Positions 10,334 through 20,169 of a stretch of DNA of 64,000 nucleotides are shown one piece after another (position 1 is the stretch's first letter; the number at the start of each line of letters is the position of its first letter). The stretch lies in contig CP091135.1 of NCBI GenBank assembly GCA_021582655.1, positions 764,549-828,548 of the forward strand, given 5' to 3'. A program made the position numbers and the translations under genes. This stretch comes from Nitrosomonas sp. Its GTDB lineage: Bacteria; Pseudomonadota; Gammaproteobacteria; Burkholderiales; Nitrosomonadaceae. The notes below the pieces were generated by a model that saw only the letters and a list, made by a program, of their open reading frames with translations, was not told where the DNA came from and made no database searches.

Positions 10334-10777
10334 ATGAATACCATGAACATTCATGAAATTCTGAAGTACTTGCCGCATCGGTACCCGCTATTGCTAGTCG
10401 ACAGGGTTATTGCGCTCGAAGAAGGCAAGGATATTGTCGCGGTGAAAAACGTATCCATCAACGAGCCGTTTTTTTCCGGACATTTTCCGCATCATCCCGT
10501 CATGCCAGGGGTTCTGATCGTCGAAGCACTGGCACAAGCAGCCGCGTTATTGACGCTGAAAACCGAGAATGCCGTCAATAAAACCGATTCGGTATATTAC
10601 TTTGTCGGTATCGACGGAGTACGTTTCAAAAAGCCTGTGATCGCCGGCGATCAATTGATGCTCAAGGTCGCTATTGATCGTCAGATCAAAGGATTGTGGA
10701 AATATAGCGCACGAGCGGAAGTCGACGGACAACTGGTGACCGAAGCACAATTGATGTGTACGGCAAGACCGGTTTAG
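10334..10777 (+). CDS. fabZ: 3-hydroxyacyl-[acyl-carrier-protein] dehydratase FabZ
   Basis: FabZ dehydrates 3-hydroxyacyl-ACP in type II fatty acid elongation. The 147-residue hot-dog-fold protein has the N-terminal [13 protein letters not shown], then the catalytic block [20 protein letters not shown] with His50 and Glu64, and a C-terminal [17 protein letters not shown] region. AAGGAAAA precedes the ATG. In most betaproteobacteria FabZ sits between lpxD and lpxA; here it has ompH upstream and repeat copy B followed by rnhB downstream, so the lipid A genes have been lost from this place or never arrived. Confidence 0.96.
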   Translation: MNTMNIHEILKYLPHRYPLLLVDRVIALEEGKDIVAVKNVSINEPFFSGHFPHHPVMPGVLIVEALAQAAALLTLKTENAVNKTDSVYYFVGIDGVRFKKPVIAGDQLMLKVAIDRQIKGLWKYSARAEVDGQLVTEAQLMCTARPV

Positions 10778-10803
10778 CACCAGCGATTGCTCTATTCAAG
10801 GCA

Positions 10804-10946
10804 ATGGCTGATTAATTCGGCGAGATGAAGCGCGAAACGCACGGAACACAGCGACCGGGACCCATCAATAAAATAGACGAGCAAGCTGAGCTACTCTTAC
10901 AACGAAACGATTTGCCCGCTCAATCAATTTATCGGCGTTTTCCCGG
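10804..10946 (+). repeat. dispersed MITE-like repeat, copy B
   Basis: This is a roughly 140 bp copy in the same orientation as copy A. It starts ATGGCTGATTAATTCGGCG and ends with the inverted counterpart TCAATTTATCGGCGTTTTC. The inner segment with ATGAAGCGCGAAACGCACGG and AACACAGCGACCGGGAC is nearly the reverse complement of 33200-33270. It fills the gap between fabZ and rnhB almost exactly and ends just before the rnhB start. Confidence 0.8.
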
Positions 10947-10955
10947 CAAGTGACA

Positions 10956-11537
10956 ATGATTTGCGGTGTCGATGAAGCCGGCCGTGGACCATTGGCCGGG
11001 CCGGTATACGCGGCGTGCGTCGTGCTGGATCCGGCACACGTTATCGACGGTCTGGCTGATTCCAAACAATTAAGTGCAGCGCAGCGCGATACACTGGCAT
11101 TGAAGATCAAACAGTACGCCACTGCATGGGCGATCGCTTCGGCTACGGTACAGGAAATCGACAGGCTTAACATTCTGCAAGCCAGTTTACTTGCCATGCA
11201 ACGCGCCGTCGACAGCTTGCCGTTTGTACCGAAGCTGGCGCTGATTGACGGTAAGCACAGCCCGCATCTACGCTGCTCGGTACAAACTATTGTCAGCGGC
11301 GATCGTTTAATTCCTGCAATATCCGCAGCGTCAATTCTGGCAAAAACCGCGCGTGACGCGGAAATGCAGCGCTTGCACTCGATCTACCCGATATACGGAT
11401 TTGACCGGCATAAAGGTTATCCGACCAAAGTGCATTTGGCGGTATTACAACAACATGGCGCTTGCGAAATACACCGGCAAAGCTTCGCACCGGTCAAAAC
11501 AGTGATTCACCAAAGGCTACATCCTGATGCGATGTGA
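10956..11537 (+). CDS. rnhB: ribonuclease HII
   Basis: RNase HII removes RNA from RNA-DNA hybrids and starts excision of single ribonucleotides misincorporated in DNA. The 193-residue product opens with the invariant [16 protein letters not shown], giving catalytic Asp6 and Glu7. It has [15 protein letters not shown] with the third carboxylate, and [14 protein letters not shown] with the fourth. A GTG at 10950 is in frame two codons earlier; neither start has a convincing ribosome-binding site, because repeat copy B ends directly upstream. In related genomes rnhB closes the lpx cluster. Confidence 0.93.
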   Translation: MICGVDEAGRGPLAGPVYAACVVLDPAHVIDGLADSKQLSAAQRDTLALKIKQYATAWAIASATVQEIDRLNILQASLLAMQRAVDSLPFVPKLALIDGKHSPHLRCSVQTIVSGDRLIPAISAASILAKTARDAEMQRLHSIYPIYGFDRHKGYPTKVHLAVLQQHGACEIHRQSFAPVKTVIHQRLHPDAM

Positions 11538-11798
11538 ATTTCATTACCAACAACACCGTGCGTATCTTCCATAAATCGCGGTATCAAACGATCTTTGCTC
11601 TTTCTGGAAGAATTCATAACGCACTGAAATAACAATATAATCAATTTGCTATAGAGCTATAACTACTTATCGGATATCATCAGCCTTGCTATCGGAAACG
11701 AAGAAGTGCCATTATCGCCGCTCAAGTAAGCGGTAATGTCATGGGTAAGTAATTTACTAGCCACATCGGCTTACATTTCAACAAAGGATAAATCTATT

Positions 11799-12278
11799 AT
11801 GCGTGTACAAAAAAATACGGTCGTTTCGCTCACTTACGAATTAACCGATGCTTCAGGGCGAATCCTGGAGAAAACGGATACACCGATCAGTTACTTGCAT
11901 GGTGGCTACGGCGGTATTTTTCCGTTGGTGGAAGAGGCATTGCACGACAAGGAAGTCGGGTACTCCTGTTCGGTGTCGATGGAGCCCGAAGATACCTTCG
12001 GGGAATACGATGCCGAATTGATCCGTGTCGAACCACGCGACTCGTTTCCACAAAATGTGACGATCGGTATGCATTTCGAAGGTGCGGCGGAAGGTTCCGA
12101 CGACTATATTCTCTATAAAGTGACCGACGTTACCGACGAGAGCGTGATTGTCGATGGAAATCATCCGTTTGCCGGTATGAAACTTAATTTTTCCTGCGCA
12201 GTGACCGAGATTCGTCCCGCTACATCGGAAGAAATTTCACACGAACACGTACATGGCCCGCATGGTCATCATCATTAA
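11799..12278 (+). CDS. slyD: FKBP-type peptidyl-prolyl isomerase, SlyD family
   Basis: SlyD-type proteins are cytoplasmic prolyl isomerase-chaperones; their His-rich tails bind nickel and other metals and help hydrogenase or urease maturation in some bacteria. The ATG at 11799 has AAAGGA upstream; the frame runs further back without support. The 159 residues show the split FKBP domain (ISYLHGGYGGIFPLVEEAL, later NHPFAGMKLNFSCAVTEIR) with the inserted IF chaperone domain around residues 70-125. The tail ends HEHVHGPHGHHH, a clear metal-binding cluster though shorter than in E. coli. It is convergent with mutS. The 260 bp upstream shows no gene. Confidence 0.92.
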   Translation: MRVQKNTVVSLTYELTDASGRILEKTDTPISYLHGGYGGIFPLVEEALHDKEVGYSCSVSMEPEDTFGEYDAELIRVEPRDSFPQNVTIGMHFEGAAEGSDDYILYKVTDVTDESVIVDGNHPFAGMKLNFSCAVTEIRPATSEEISHEHVHGPHGHHH

Positions 12279-12329
12279 CAGACTCCGCTAAGAAACCATC
12301 CGCATTGCAGTTGCCGCGTCGGTAACGAA

Positions 12330-14933
12330 TCATGGAGTACCGGTGGCCTCGACCGATTTTTTTAACAAATACAACTGTTCCAGGGCTTGCAGCGGCGTCA
12401 TGTCGTCGGGCGACAAATCGTGCAGCATCGCGATTGCCGGATGCGGTTGTATGATCGTGTCCCCAGACAATTCTTCAGTAAAAGCAAACAAATCCAATTG
12501 TGGTGATTGGTTAGCGCGCGCTTGCTCCAATTCCGCGAGGTGTTTTCTGGCCAGACGAATGACCGATTCGGGAACACCGGCCAATGCCGCCACTTGCAAC
12601 CCGTAACTCTGACTGGCGGGCCCGTGATTGACTTTGTGCATGAATACGATGCGATGTTTATACTCGATCGCGTCCAAATGAACGTTACGCAATTGTTTGA
12701 ATTCCGCGGCAAGCTGCGTAAGTTCAAAGTAATGCGTCGCGAACAAGGTCAGGCTGCGACTCTTGGTCAACAAATGACCAGCGATGGCGAACGCCAAAGC
12801 CAAGCCATCGAAAGTCGATGTGCCTCGGCCGACTTCGTCCATCAACACCAGACTGTGGGCAGTAGCATTATGAAGTATATTGGCGGTTTCGGTCATTTCC
12901 ACCATGAACGTCGAACGTCCGCCCGCCAGATCGTCGGCAGCACCGATGCGCGTAAAAATCTGATCAAGCATACCGAGGCATGCTTTTTGCGCCGGCACGT
13001 AACTGCCGCAATGCGCCATCAATGCAATCAGTGCGATTTGCCGCATGTACGTCGATTTACCGCCCATGTTGGGGCCGGTAATGATCAGCATTTGCGGATT
13101 CCGGGTCAATTCCCCCCCCAGTTCGACGTCGTTGGTGACAAAGCTTTCCACTTGCCGTTCAACCACCGGATGGCGCCCGGCTTCGATCAGCACGCTGTTC
13201 TCATCAGTAAATCGCGGCGCGATATAGCCAAGCGTTTGCGCGCGTTCCGCCAGCGCGCACAACACGTCGATTTCCGCAATGCCGGCCGCTAACTGTTGCA
13301 ATACGCGAGTATGCCCGGCCAGCTGATGCAAGATTCCATCATATAAGAATTTCTCCCGCGCCAGCGCGCGATCTTGCGCGGAAAGCGCCTTGTCTTCAAA
13401 CACCTTCAGCTCCGGTGTAATGTAGCGTTCGGCGCTTTTCAATGTCTGTCTGCGGCGGTAATCGGCAGGCACCTTGTCGCTATGTGTGTGGGTAACCTCG
13501 ATATAAAAACCATGCACCCGGTTATATTCCACTTTCAGATTGGGTATTCCGGTACGTTGCTTTTCGCGCATTTCCAATTGCAGCAGGAAGTCACCACAAT
13601 TATTTTGCATCGCACGCAATTCGTCGAGTTCGGCATCGTAACCATTCGCAATCACGTTACCTTCACGCAGCACCACGGACGGTTCGGGTAATAAGGACCG
13701 ATTCAGCAACTCGGCAACGACCGGATCTGCTTGCATTGCAAGAAGCAGTTCGTCGACTCGCTTACTGCTGCAAGCCGCCATGGCTTGTATCATTTCCGGC
13801 AGTAGATTTAGGCTATCCCGTAAAGCGGACAAATCCCTCGGGCGTGCCGATCGAAGGGCGATGCGCGCGCTGATTCGCTCCACATCCGCGATTTGGCGCA
13901 ACAAACTGCGAATCGTGATGAAATAATTTTGCTCCGTTCTTCCGATCAAAGCGGCGATACTGTCGAGCCGGTGTTGAATTGTGCTGCGATCACGCAGCGG
14001 ATGATGCAACCAAAACAGCAACAAGCGGCTTCCCATGTTGGTCGAACACGTATCCAGCAACGATAATAGTGTGGGATGGCGCTCACCGCGGATAGTCGCG
14101 GAAATTTCCAGATTGCGGCGTGTCGCCGCGTCCATACGTACATAAATACTTCCGCGTTCCGCCTGCAGTGCAGTGACCGGTAATGCCGCAGTACCTTGTG
14201 TGATTTTCACGTACCCCAGTAAAGCACCGGCGGCGCATAGCGCGGTTGTCAAATCATCACATCCGAAACCTGATAAATCCTGGGTTCCGAATTGCTGAGT
14301 CAGTTGAGTGATTGCACTGTCATGATCGAACTGCCATAACGGCAGGCGCTTGAGCGGCAACCCCTTTCCTTGCAACCCGGTCAATGTCAGCGATTCCGGA
14401 AGTAAAATTTCCGCCGGCTGAATGCGTTCCAATTCGCTGATCAAATTGCACAATCCTGTTTCCAAAACGCGAAATTGGCCTGAAGCCAGATTCAACCACG
14501 CTATGCCCAAAGTTTCCCGATTAACGTTAAGCGACAGCAAAATGCAGTCACGTTTGTCTTCGAGTAGCGCCGCATCGGTTAACGTGCCGGGCGTGATGAT
14601 ACGGGTTACCTCGCGTGCCACCGGACCTTTGCTCGTCGCCGGATCACCCACTTGTTCACAAATCACCACGGACTCACCTGCTTTGACCAGTTTTGCCAGA
14701 TACTGCTCCGCCGCATGATACGGCACCCCCGCCATTTTGATCGGTTCACCCGCCGACACGCCTCGCTGTGTCAACGTGATACCGAGCAGCTTCGCGGCCT
14801 TCTCCGCATCTCCGTAAAACAATTCGTAAAAATCCCCCATGCGGTAAAACATCAGCATATCGGGATGATGCGCCTTGATTTGCAAATATTGCTGCATCAT
14901 CGGCGTGTGTTGTTCTTTCTGGCTTTTCATCAA
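12330..14933 (-). CDS. mutS: DNA mismatch repair protein MutS
   Basis: MutS recognises base mismatches and small loops and recruits MutL. The 867-residue protein has the mismatch-reading Phe-x-Glu in GDFYELF (F35, E37), a connector domain, the long lever and clamp helices, and the ATPase domain with Walker [10 protein letters not shown], then [16 protein letters not shown] and [10 protein letters not shown]. The last 50 residues contain the tetramerisation-like helix ([15 protein letters not shown]). Length and order are normal. It is divergent from the aminotransferase gene at 15100, and the shared upstream region contains a palindrome (15011-15027). Confidence 0.98.
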   Translation of the reverse strand: MMKSQKEQHTPMMQQYLQIKAHHPDMLMFYRMGDFYELFYGDAEKAAKLLGITLTQRGVSAGEPIKMAGVPYHAAEQYLAKLVKAGESVVICEQVGDPATSKGPVAREVTRIITPGTLTDAALLEDKRDCILLSLNVNRETLGIAWLNLASGQFRVLETGLCNLISELERIQPAEILLPESLTLTGLQGKGLPLKRLPLWQFDHDSAITQLTQQFGTQDLSGFGCDDLTTALCAAGALLGYVKITQGTAALPVTALQAERGSIYVRMDAATRRNLEISATIRGERHPTLLSLLDTCSTNMGSRLLLFWLHHPLRDRSTIQHRLDSIAALIGRTEQNYFITIRSLLRQIADVERISARIALRSARPRDLSALRDSLNLLPEMIQAMAACSSKRVDELLLAMQADPVVAELLNRSLLPEPSVVLREGNVIANGYDAELDELRAMQNNCGDFLLQLEMREKQRTGIPNLKVEYNRVHGFYIEVTHTHSDKVPADYRRRQTLKSAERYITPELKVFEDKALSAQDRALAREKFLYDGILHQLAGHTRVLQQLAAGIAEIDVLCALAERAQTLGYIAPRFTDENSVLIEAGRHPVVERQVESFVTNDVELGGELTRNPQMLIITGPNMGGKSTYMRQIALIALMAHCGSYVPAQKACLGMLDQIFTRIGAADDLAGGRSTFMVEMTETANILHNATAHSLVLMDEVGRGTSTFDGLALAFAIAGHLLTKSRSLTLFATHYFELTQLAAEFKQLRNVHLDAIEYKHRIVFMHKVNHGPASQSYGLQVAALAGVPESVIRLARKHLAELEQARANQSPQLDLFAFTEELSGDTIIQPHPAIAMLHDLSPDDMTPLQALEQLYLLKKSVEATGTP

Positions 14934-15010
14934 TGAATCTTAAGCAGGGTTGCCGAATTGGTTATGAAAAAACTTAGCCTATGGATAAGCATAATTTATT
15001 GAGTGCCTCC

Positions 15011-15027
15011 GAGTTTATAGTAAACTC
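15011..15027. promoter_or_regulatory. palindrome between divergent mutS and aminotransferase genes
   Basis: GAGTTTA and TAAACTC form perfect seven-base arms around TAG. The site lies about 80 bases from each of the two divergent start codons, where an operator could act on either promoter. AT-rich sequence with a TATATT hexamer at 15076-15081 follows on the plus side. No regulator can be named from sequence alone. Confidence 0.35.
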
Positions 15028-15099
15028 TGCGTTCAACTTGATAGAATCACTTTTTATTCACATCATAAATCAGATTATATTATTAACTTAGGATTGTTC

Positions 15100-16317
15100 A
15101 TGAATACCGAAGATTTTCGTCCCGAGAAAGAAGCTAAAGTTTTTTATCCGCCGCAGCGTGTTCTGATGGGCCCCGGACCGTCGGATACCCATCCGCGCGT
15201 GCTGAACGCGATGGCGCGTCCGACATTGGGACACCTGGACCCTGTTTTTACCGAAATGATGGAAGAAATCAAAGGATTGATGCGCTATGCGTTTCAAACC
15301 AGGAACCGCATGACTTTCCCGGTTTCCGGTCCGGGTTCCGTAGGAATGGAAATGTGTTTTGTGAATATGATCGAGCCGGGTGATAAAGTGATTGTATGCC
15401 GTAACGGCGTTTTTGGCGGGCGCATGATCGAAAACGTGGAACGACACGGTGGTGTGGCTGTTGCGGTTGACGACAAATGGGGTGAACCGGTCGATCCGCA
15501 AAAAGTTGAGGATGCACTCAAGAAAAATCCCGATACCAAGATTATCGCGTTTGTACATGCGGAAACATCGACCGGTGCTTCGTCGGATGCCAAAACACTT
15601 TGCGAGCTTGCCCGCAAATACAATTGCCTGACCATCGTCGACACCGTTACTTCACTGGGCGGCACTCCGATCAAAGTCGACGACTGGGAAATCGATGCGA
15701 TTTATTCCGGCAGCCAGAAATGTCTGTCTTGTCCACCAGGATTGTCGCCGGTCAGCTTTTCCGAACGGGTGACCGAGCTGGTCAAGAATCGCAAGACCAA
15801 AGTGCATAGCTGGTTTATGGATATCAGCCTGCTGCTGAATTATTGGGGCTCATCGACACGGACTTATCACCATACCGCACCTACCAATGCCCTGTACGGG
15901 CTGCACGAATCGTTGCTGATGCTGTATGAAGAGGGATTGGAACACTCATGGGCGCGCCATCGCTATAACTACGAAGCACTGAAAGCCGGATTCGCGACAT
16001 TGGGAATGAATTATGTGGTTAAAGAGGAATATCGCTTACCGCAATTGAATTCGGTATTTGTACCAGGCGGTGTGGATGAGAAAGAGGTCCGCCGCCGTTT
16101 GTTGGATGATTATAATCTTGAAATCGGCGCGGGCTTGGGTGATTTTGCCGGAAAAGTATGGCGTTTCGGCTTGATGGGAACATCATGCCGAATCGAAAAT
16201 GTGATTTTCTGTTTGAATTCCGTGGAAACCGTCTTATCCGATCTGGGAATGAAAATCGAACGTGGCACCGCGGCTGCAGCCGCGCATCAAAGCTATGCGG
16301 CCAATCCCATGATTTAA
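15100..16317 (+). CDS. alanine/serine-glyoxylate aminotransferase (class V)
   Basis: This PLP enzyme of the class V family most resembles alanine-glyoxylate or serine-glyoxylate aminotransferases, which recycle glyoxylate to glycine. In an autotroph that uses RuBisCO this would serve the photorespiratory salvage of phosphoglycolate; that role is inference. From the ATG at 15100 the product is 405 residues, with [12 protein letters not shown] near the N-terminus, [10 protein letters not shown], Asp181 in [10 protein letters not shown], and the PLP-binding Lys207 in [16 protein letters not shown] two codons upstream is possible. Substrate preference between alanine and serine cannot be read from the sequence. 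A strong terminator follows at 16355. Confidence 0.88.
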   Translation: MNTEDFRPEKEAKVFYPPQRVLMGPGPSDTHPRVLNAMARPTLGHLDPVFTEMMEEIKGLMRYAFQTRNRMTFPVSGPGSVGMEMCFVNMIEPGDKVIVCRNGVFGGRMIENVERHGGVAVAVDDKWGEPVDPQKVEDALKKNPDTKIIAFVHAETSTGASSDAKTLCELARKYNCLTIVDTVTSLGGTPIKVDDWEIDAIYSGSQKCLSCPPGLSPVSFSERVTELVKNRKTKVHSWFMDISLLLNYWGSSTRTYHHTAPTNALYGLHESLLMLYEEGLEHSWARHRYNYEALKAGFATLGMNYVVKEEYRLPQLNSVFVPGGVDEKEVRRRLLDDYNLEIGAGLGDFAGKVWRFGLMGTSCRIENVIFCLNSVETVLSDLGMKIERGTAAAAAHQSYAANPMI

Positions 16318-16354
16318 GGTTGTTAAGTCATTAGCGGCGAATTCATTAAAACGA

Positions 16355-16399
16355 AACCACTTTCTTATCGTTTGGCAAGAAAGTGGTTGTTTTTATTTT
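16355..16399 (+). terminator. rho-independent terminator after the aminotransferase
   Basis: AACCACTTTCTT and AAGAAAGTGGTT form a perfect 12-bp stem with a 10-base loop, followed by a T-rich tract. It separates the aminotransferase gene from the glycan genes that start at 16409. Confidence 0.92.
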
Positions 16400-16408
16400 C
16401 CAGTCTTC

Positions 16409-17410
16409 ATGGATAATGCGCCCACTATGGTATTGGATTTTTCCTGGACGCTTTTGACAGCGCCATTGCTCGCTTTTTTTCTGTCTTTCCTACTCGTTTT
16501 GTGGTTGATAAATCGCAAGGCGAACTGGGCTCTGGATCAGCCGAATTTTCGCTCACTTCACACCAGTCCTGTTCCGCGTAGCGGCGGTGTGGGAGTACTG
16601 TTCGGCATCATAACCACTTGGCTGGTGTTTCATGCGCCGGTATCCGCTGCGGTTTGGTTCGGCGTTATTTTGATCATGGCTGTTTCATTTGCTGATGACA
16701 TCCGGGATACGCCCGCATGGATCAGACTGATCGCGCATAGCATTGCCGCGATTGTATTTGTTGCCGGCCATCTGAGTGCGCAATACAGCGGATGGTTGTT
16801 ATTATCCGTCACGGGCATGATTATCTGGATGTCGAATCTTTATAATTTCATGGATGGTTCTGACGGTTTGGCCGGAGGTATGACAGTTATTGGATTCGTT
16901 TTTTACGGCTGGCTTGCCTTACTGGAAGGAAGCGTGGATTTCGCGCAAATCAACTTCGTCATTGCAGCAGCTGCGCTAGCTTTTTTATTTCATAATTTTT
17001 ATCCGGCACGGATTTTCTTGGGCGATACCGGCTCCGTGCCATTGGGCTTCCTGGCTGCGGTACTGGGTATCACAGGCTATGTGAATGGTATTTGGGAACC
17101 TTGGTTTCCATGCCTGGTATTTTCTCCATTCATTGCGGATGCAACCGTTACGCTCATCAAACGCTTGGTGCGCGGCAAAAAGATCTGGCAGGCACATCGC
17201 GAGCATTACTATCAGTATTTGGTTCAACATGGCTGGGGACACCGCAATACCGCCCTATTGGGCTATACCTTGATGCTTGGCGCGGGCGGCAGCGCTTTCT
17301 GGGCCGCTCAGCAGGACCCGAAGGCTCAGCTTGGAATCGTAGCGGTCTGGATTTGTATTTACTTGGTGCTGATGCTGATCGCGGAATGCGGTCGTAAGCG
17401 CAACCCCTAA
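16409..17410 (+). CDS. undecaprenyl-phosphate sugar-1-phosphate transferase (WecA/WbpL type)
   Basis: This polytopic membrane enzyme of glycosyltransferase family 4 should transfer a HexNAc-1-phosphate from a UDP-sugar to undecaprenyl phosphate, starting O-antigen or capsule repeat synthesis. The 333 residues hold about ten membrane segments. Family markers are the cytoplasmic SFADDIRD (catalytic Asp-Asp), NLYNFMDGSDGLAGG, FLGDTGSVPLGF and the HREHYYQ loop, which corresponds to the His-rich sugar-recognition loop. The motifs and the downstream WbpM-like gene favour the WbpL/WecA branch over MraY. It sits one base upstream of that gene. The exact sugar is unknown. Confidence 0.88.
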   Translation: MDNAPTMVLDFSWTLLTAPLLAFFLSFLLVLWLINRKANWALDQPNFRSLHTSPVPRSGGVGVLFGIITTWLVFHAPVSAAVWFGVILIMAVSFADDIRDTPAWIRLIAHSIAAIVFVAGHLSAQYSGWLLLSVTGMIIWMSNLYNFMDGSDGLAGGMTVIGFVFYGWLALLEGSVDFAQINFVIAAAALAFLFHNFYPARIFLGDTGSVPLGFLAAVLGITGYVNGIWEPWFPCLVFSPFIADATVTLIKRLVRGKKIWQAHREHYYQYLVQHGWGHRNTALLGYTLMLGAGGSAFWAAQQDPKAQLGIVAVWICIYLVLMLIAECGRKRNP

Positions 17411-17411
17411 C

Positions 17412-19322
17412 ATGGGTAACATGGGCAACATGTTTATCAGCAAATTCGGGATCAGAACATTTATTGCGATAGTACATGATTTCACCGCTATCGCGGTAGC
17501 GTGGCTGCTTGCTTATTTATTCCGATTTAATTTTGAAATACCTGATTCTTCATGGATGACGCTGACCAAAGTTTTACCCTGGGCCATACCGATCCAGACG
17601 AGCTTCTTTTTGTGGCTTGGTTTGTACCGCGGATTATGGCGTTATGCCAGCATACCCGATTTGAAACGAATATTTGTGGCGGCTATGCTCGGTTATAGCG
17701 TCGTGTCGTTGATCCTTTGGCCGATGGGGCTGCTGACGGCGATACCGGTTGCCGTGATCGTCATGGTACCGTTATTGCTGCTGCTGATTATGGGCGGTAG
17801 CCGTTTGATTTATCGTGCCTGGAAAGAGCGCCGCTTCAATCTGGGCGGCTACGGCACCAAGCTGGTCCTGATACTCGGTGCCGGAAACACGGCGCTCAGT
17901 CTGGTGAAAGAATTATCAGGCAGCAGGGACTGGCACGTCGTGGGAATGCTGGATGATGATCCCAGAAAATTAGGCACCCGATTGCACGGCGTGCGCGTTC
18001 TGGGAGTAATCAATGAACTGCCGGAATGGGTGCAGAAACTGAATGTGGGGCACGTCATTATCGCCATGCCATCGGTATCCCACCGGGTGCACCGACATGC
18101 CTTGGAAATGTGTTCGAATATCGACGTCAAGACGATGACGGTTCCGTCGTATGTCGATTTGATCAGCGGCAAGACGACCGTATCGCAAATTCGGGAAATC
18201 GAGCTTGACGATTTACTGGGTAGAGATCCTGTAGTACTCGACGATGAAGGATTGCATGGCTTACTGACCGCAAAAGTAATCCTGGTAACCGGAGCGGGCG
18301 GATCGATAGGCGCCGAGCTTTGCCGTCAGATTGTGGCTTTCACGCCTGCGCGCATCGTGTTTCTGGAATTGAACGAATTGGCTTTGTATGACATTCAGGA
18401 AGAATTCCTGGCCCGGGCCCCGGAACTGCAAATGTCATTTGTGATCGGCGACATAAAAGATGAGGCGCGAATGACCCAATTATTCGCACAATTCAAGCCA
18501 GCAGTGGTATTTCATGCGGCTGCGTATAAGCACGTTCCGCTCATGGAACAAGAAAATGCCTGCCAGGCGCTGCTGAACAATGTAATGGGCACCTATGTGC
18601 TGTCACAGGCGGCAATTCGCTTCGGGGTTGAAAAATTCGTGCTGGTATCGACTGATAAAGCGGTCAATCCGGTCAGTGTCATGGGAGCGACGAAACGATT
18701 GGCGGAAATGGTTTGTCAAGCCTTACAACAATCCGGTGCAGAGCGATTGACCCAGCCGGATCATACAATCCGGCCGACATGCTTTGTCATGGTGCGTTTT
18801 GGTAACGTTTTAGGCAGTACGGGTAGCGTGATTCCCAAGTTTCGCGAACAAATCGCGCGAGGAGGACCCATCACCGTGACACATCCTGAGATGACACGCT
18901 ATTTCATGTCGATTCCGGAAGCCACACAACTGGTATTGCAGGCCGGATTAATGGGTGGCGTCAATGGCGGTGGTGAGATTTTTGTGCTGGATATGGGAGA
19001 TCCGGTGAAGATCGTTGATTTGGCCAAGGTTATGATTCGGTTATCCGGATTACATGAAGAAGATATCCGCATCATTTATACGGGACTACGACCCGGAGAA
19101 AAATTGCATGAAGAATTGCTGTCCAGCAGCGAAAACACATTACCCACCCCGCATCAGAAAGTAAGAATTGCCCGAGCAAATCAAGTGGATGTGCAATGGC
19201 TCGCCGACTTGATTGAGAGATTAAGGCATGTCACGGTGCTCACCGATCAGGAGGTGCGTGATAATTTGCAGCAATGGGTCCCCGAATACTCAAGCAAAGA
19301 AAATGCTCTGAATAGCAAATAG
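17412..19322 (+). CDS. UDP-sugar 4,6-dehydratase, WbpM/CapD family
   Basis: Large membrane-bound NDP-sugar dehydratases of this family act on UDP-GlcNAc to make UDP-4-keto-6-deoxy sugars for surface glycans. The 636-residue protein has about four N-terminal membrane helices (residues 10-130), a first Rossmann fold with VLILGAGNTALSLV, and the catalytic short-chain dehydrogenase domain with VTGAGGSIGAELC and then STDKAVNPVSVMGATKRLAE. The usual YxxxK is MxxxK here, which is typical of the large homologues. Three ATGs in phase (17412, 17421, 17430) make the start uncertain by six residues. It forms a pair with the preceding transferase gene. Confidence 0.9.
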   Translation: MGNMGNMFISKFGIRTFIAIVHDFTAIAVAWLLAYLFRFNFEIPDSSWMTLTKVLPWAIPIQTSFFLWLGLYRGLWRYASIPDLKRIFVAAMLGYSVVSLILWPMGLLTAIPVAVIVMVPLLLLLIMGGSRLIYRAWKERRFNLGGYGTKLVLILGAGNTALSLVKELSGSRDWHVVGMLDDDPRKLGTRLHGVRVLGVINELPEWVQKLNVGHVIIAMPSVSHRVHRHALEMCSNIDVKTMTVPSYVDLISGKTTVSQIREIELDDLLGRDPVVLDDEGLHGLLTAKVILVTGAGGSIGAELCRQIVAFTPARIVFLELNELALYDIQEEFLARAPELQMSFVIGDIKDEARMTQLFAQFKPAVVFHAAAYKHVPLMEQENACQALLNNVMGTYVLSQAAIRFGVEKFVLVSTDKAVNPVSVMGATKRLAEMVCQALQQSGAERLTQPDHTIRPTCFVMVRFGNVLGSTGSVIPKFREQIARGGPITVTHPEMTRYFMSIPEATQLVLQAGLMGGVNGGGEIFVLDMGDPVKIVDLAKVMIRLSGLHEEDIRIIYTGLRPGEKLHEELLSSSENTLPTPHQKVRIARANQVDVQWLADLIERLRHVTVLTDQEVRDNLQQWVPEYSSKENALNSK

Positions 19323-19472
19323 CGATCAAAAGGATAATGTTATACTCAACAAAGCTGCGGAAATTTGTGATGGCTTTCCGTACGGCAGTCGGCCCACAGT
19401 GGGTTAGCACTCATTGGAATATAATATCCGTAACTCAGCGAATTTTGAATTAAACTGATCACAAATATTAAA

Positions 19473-20078
19473 ATGCTTGAACCCGCTGTGACGACATCAA
19501 TCAATCATTGGCTGCACAGCCATCAGTGGGCGCGCGACCGATTGAGCTACTATTCCGGCAAGACGGTTTGCTGCAAAGTGTTTCCAGTAATCAGCTTGAT
19601 GCTGATCATCGATCAGAAGGGTGAAATACAGCCGGCCCGTGCGAACGGGGACACCGATGTTACCCTGACAATCCCCCTGATTGCATTTTCCAGACTATGG
19701 GCGCACGAAAACAAGGTATTCGATCTGATTGCAGTACAAGGTGATCGAGAGGTTGCCGCAGTGTTGATTTCAATCGCTAAGCAATTCGATGCGACTGCTT
19801 TCTTTTCCCACCAAACCAGTTACTTAATCGGTGATATTGCTGCGCATCGTGCTCAACGGACGGGCAATGATCTGCTGCACTGGCACAACGCCACTATAAA
19901 TCGCATCACCCAAATCATGACCGAATACTTGGTCGAGGAGCAAAATTATTTAACAAAAAATCCTTCCCTGCAGCAGTTTGCCGGGCAATTACAAAACTTG
20001 CGACATCGCACCGAGCAACTCGAGCAACGGCTGGAGCGATTGATAGCCACACCAAGCTTCAATCCCTCGCGTAATTGA
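19473..20078 (+). CDS. ubiJ: ubiquinone biosynthesis accessory factor UbiJ
   Basis: UbiJ is a small SCP2-domain protein that binds ubiquinone intermediates and holds the soluble Ubi metabolon together. The 201-residue product has an N-terminal SCP2-like region (about residues 5-110, with the strand pattern LMLIIDQKGEIQP and DVTLTIPLIAF) and a C-terminal coiled coil rich in Leu, Gln and Arg (RTEQLEQRLERLI). These features and its position 90 bp upstream of ubiB are the usual ubiE-ubiJ-ubiB arrangement, although ubiE is not next to it here. The family is recognisable although its sequence is weakly conserved. Confidence 0.85.
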   Translation: MLEPAVTTSINHWLHSHQWARDRLSYYSGKTVCCKVFPVISLMLIIDQKGEIQPARANGDTDVTLTIPLIAFSRLWAHENKVFDLIAVQGDREVAAVLISIAKQFDATAFFSHQTSYLIGDIAAHRAQRTGNDLLHWHNATINRITQIMTEYLVEEQNYLTKNPSLQQFAGQLQNLRHRTEQLEQRLERLIATPSFNPSRN

Positions 20079-20169
20079 TTCTATTCACCACATAACACGG
20101 GAAAAATGATGCGTATCTCCAATGGAAAGGGATGATTACAATCGCTGATTACCCGGTTTTTCTTTTTTC

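Noticed and set aside
12283..12305. CCGCTAAGAAAC resembling the end of the dispersed repeat
   Set aside because: Only about a dozen bases match and nothing of the inner block follows.
18000..18300. MxxxK in the dehydratase as a lost catalytic residue
   Set aside because: Methionine in place of tyrosine is the normal state in the large WbpM-type homologues.
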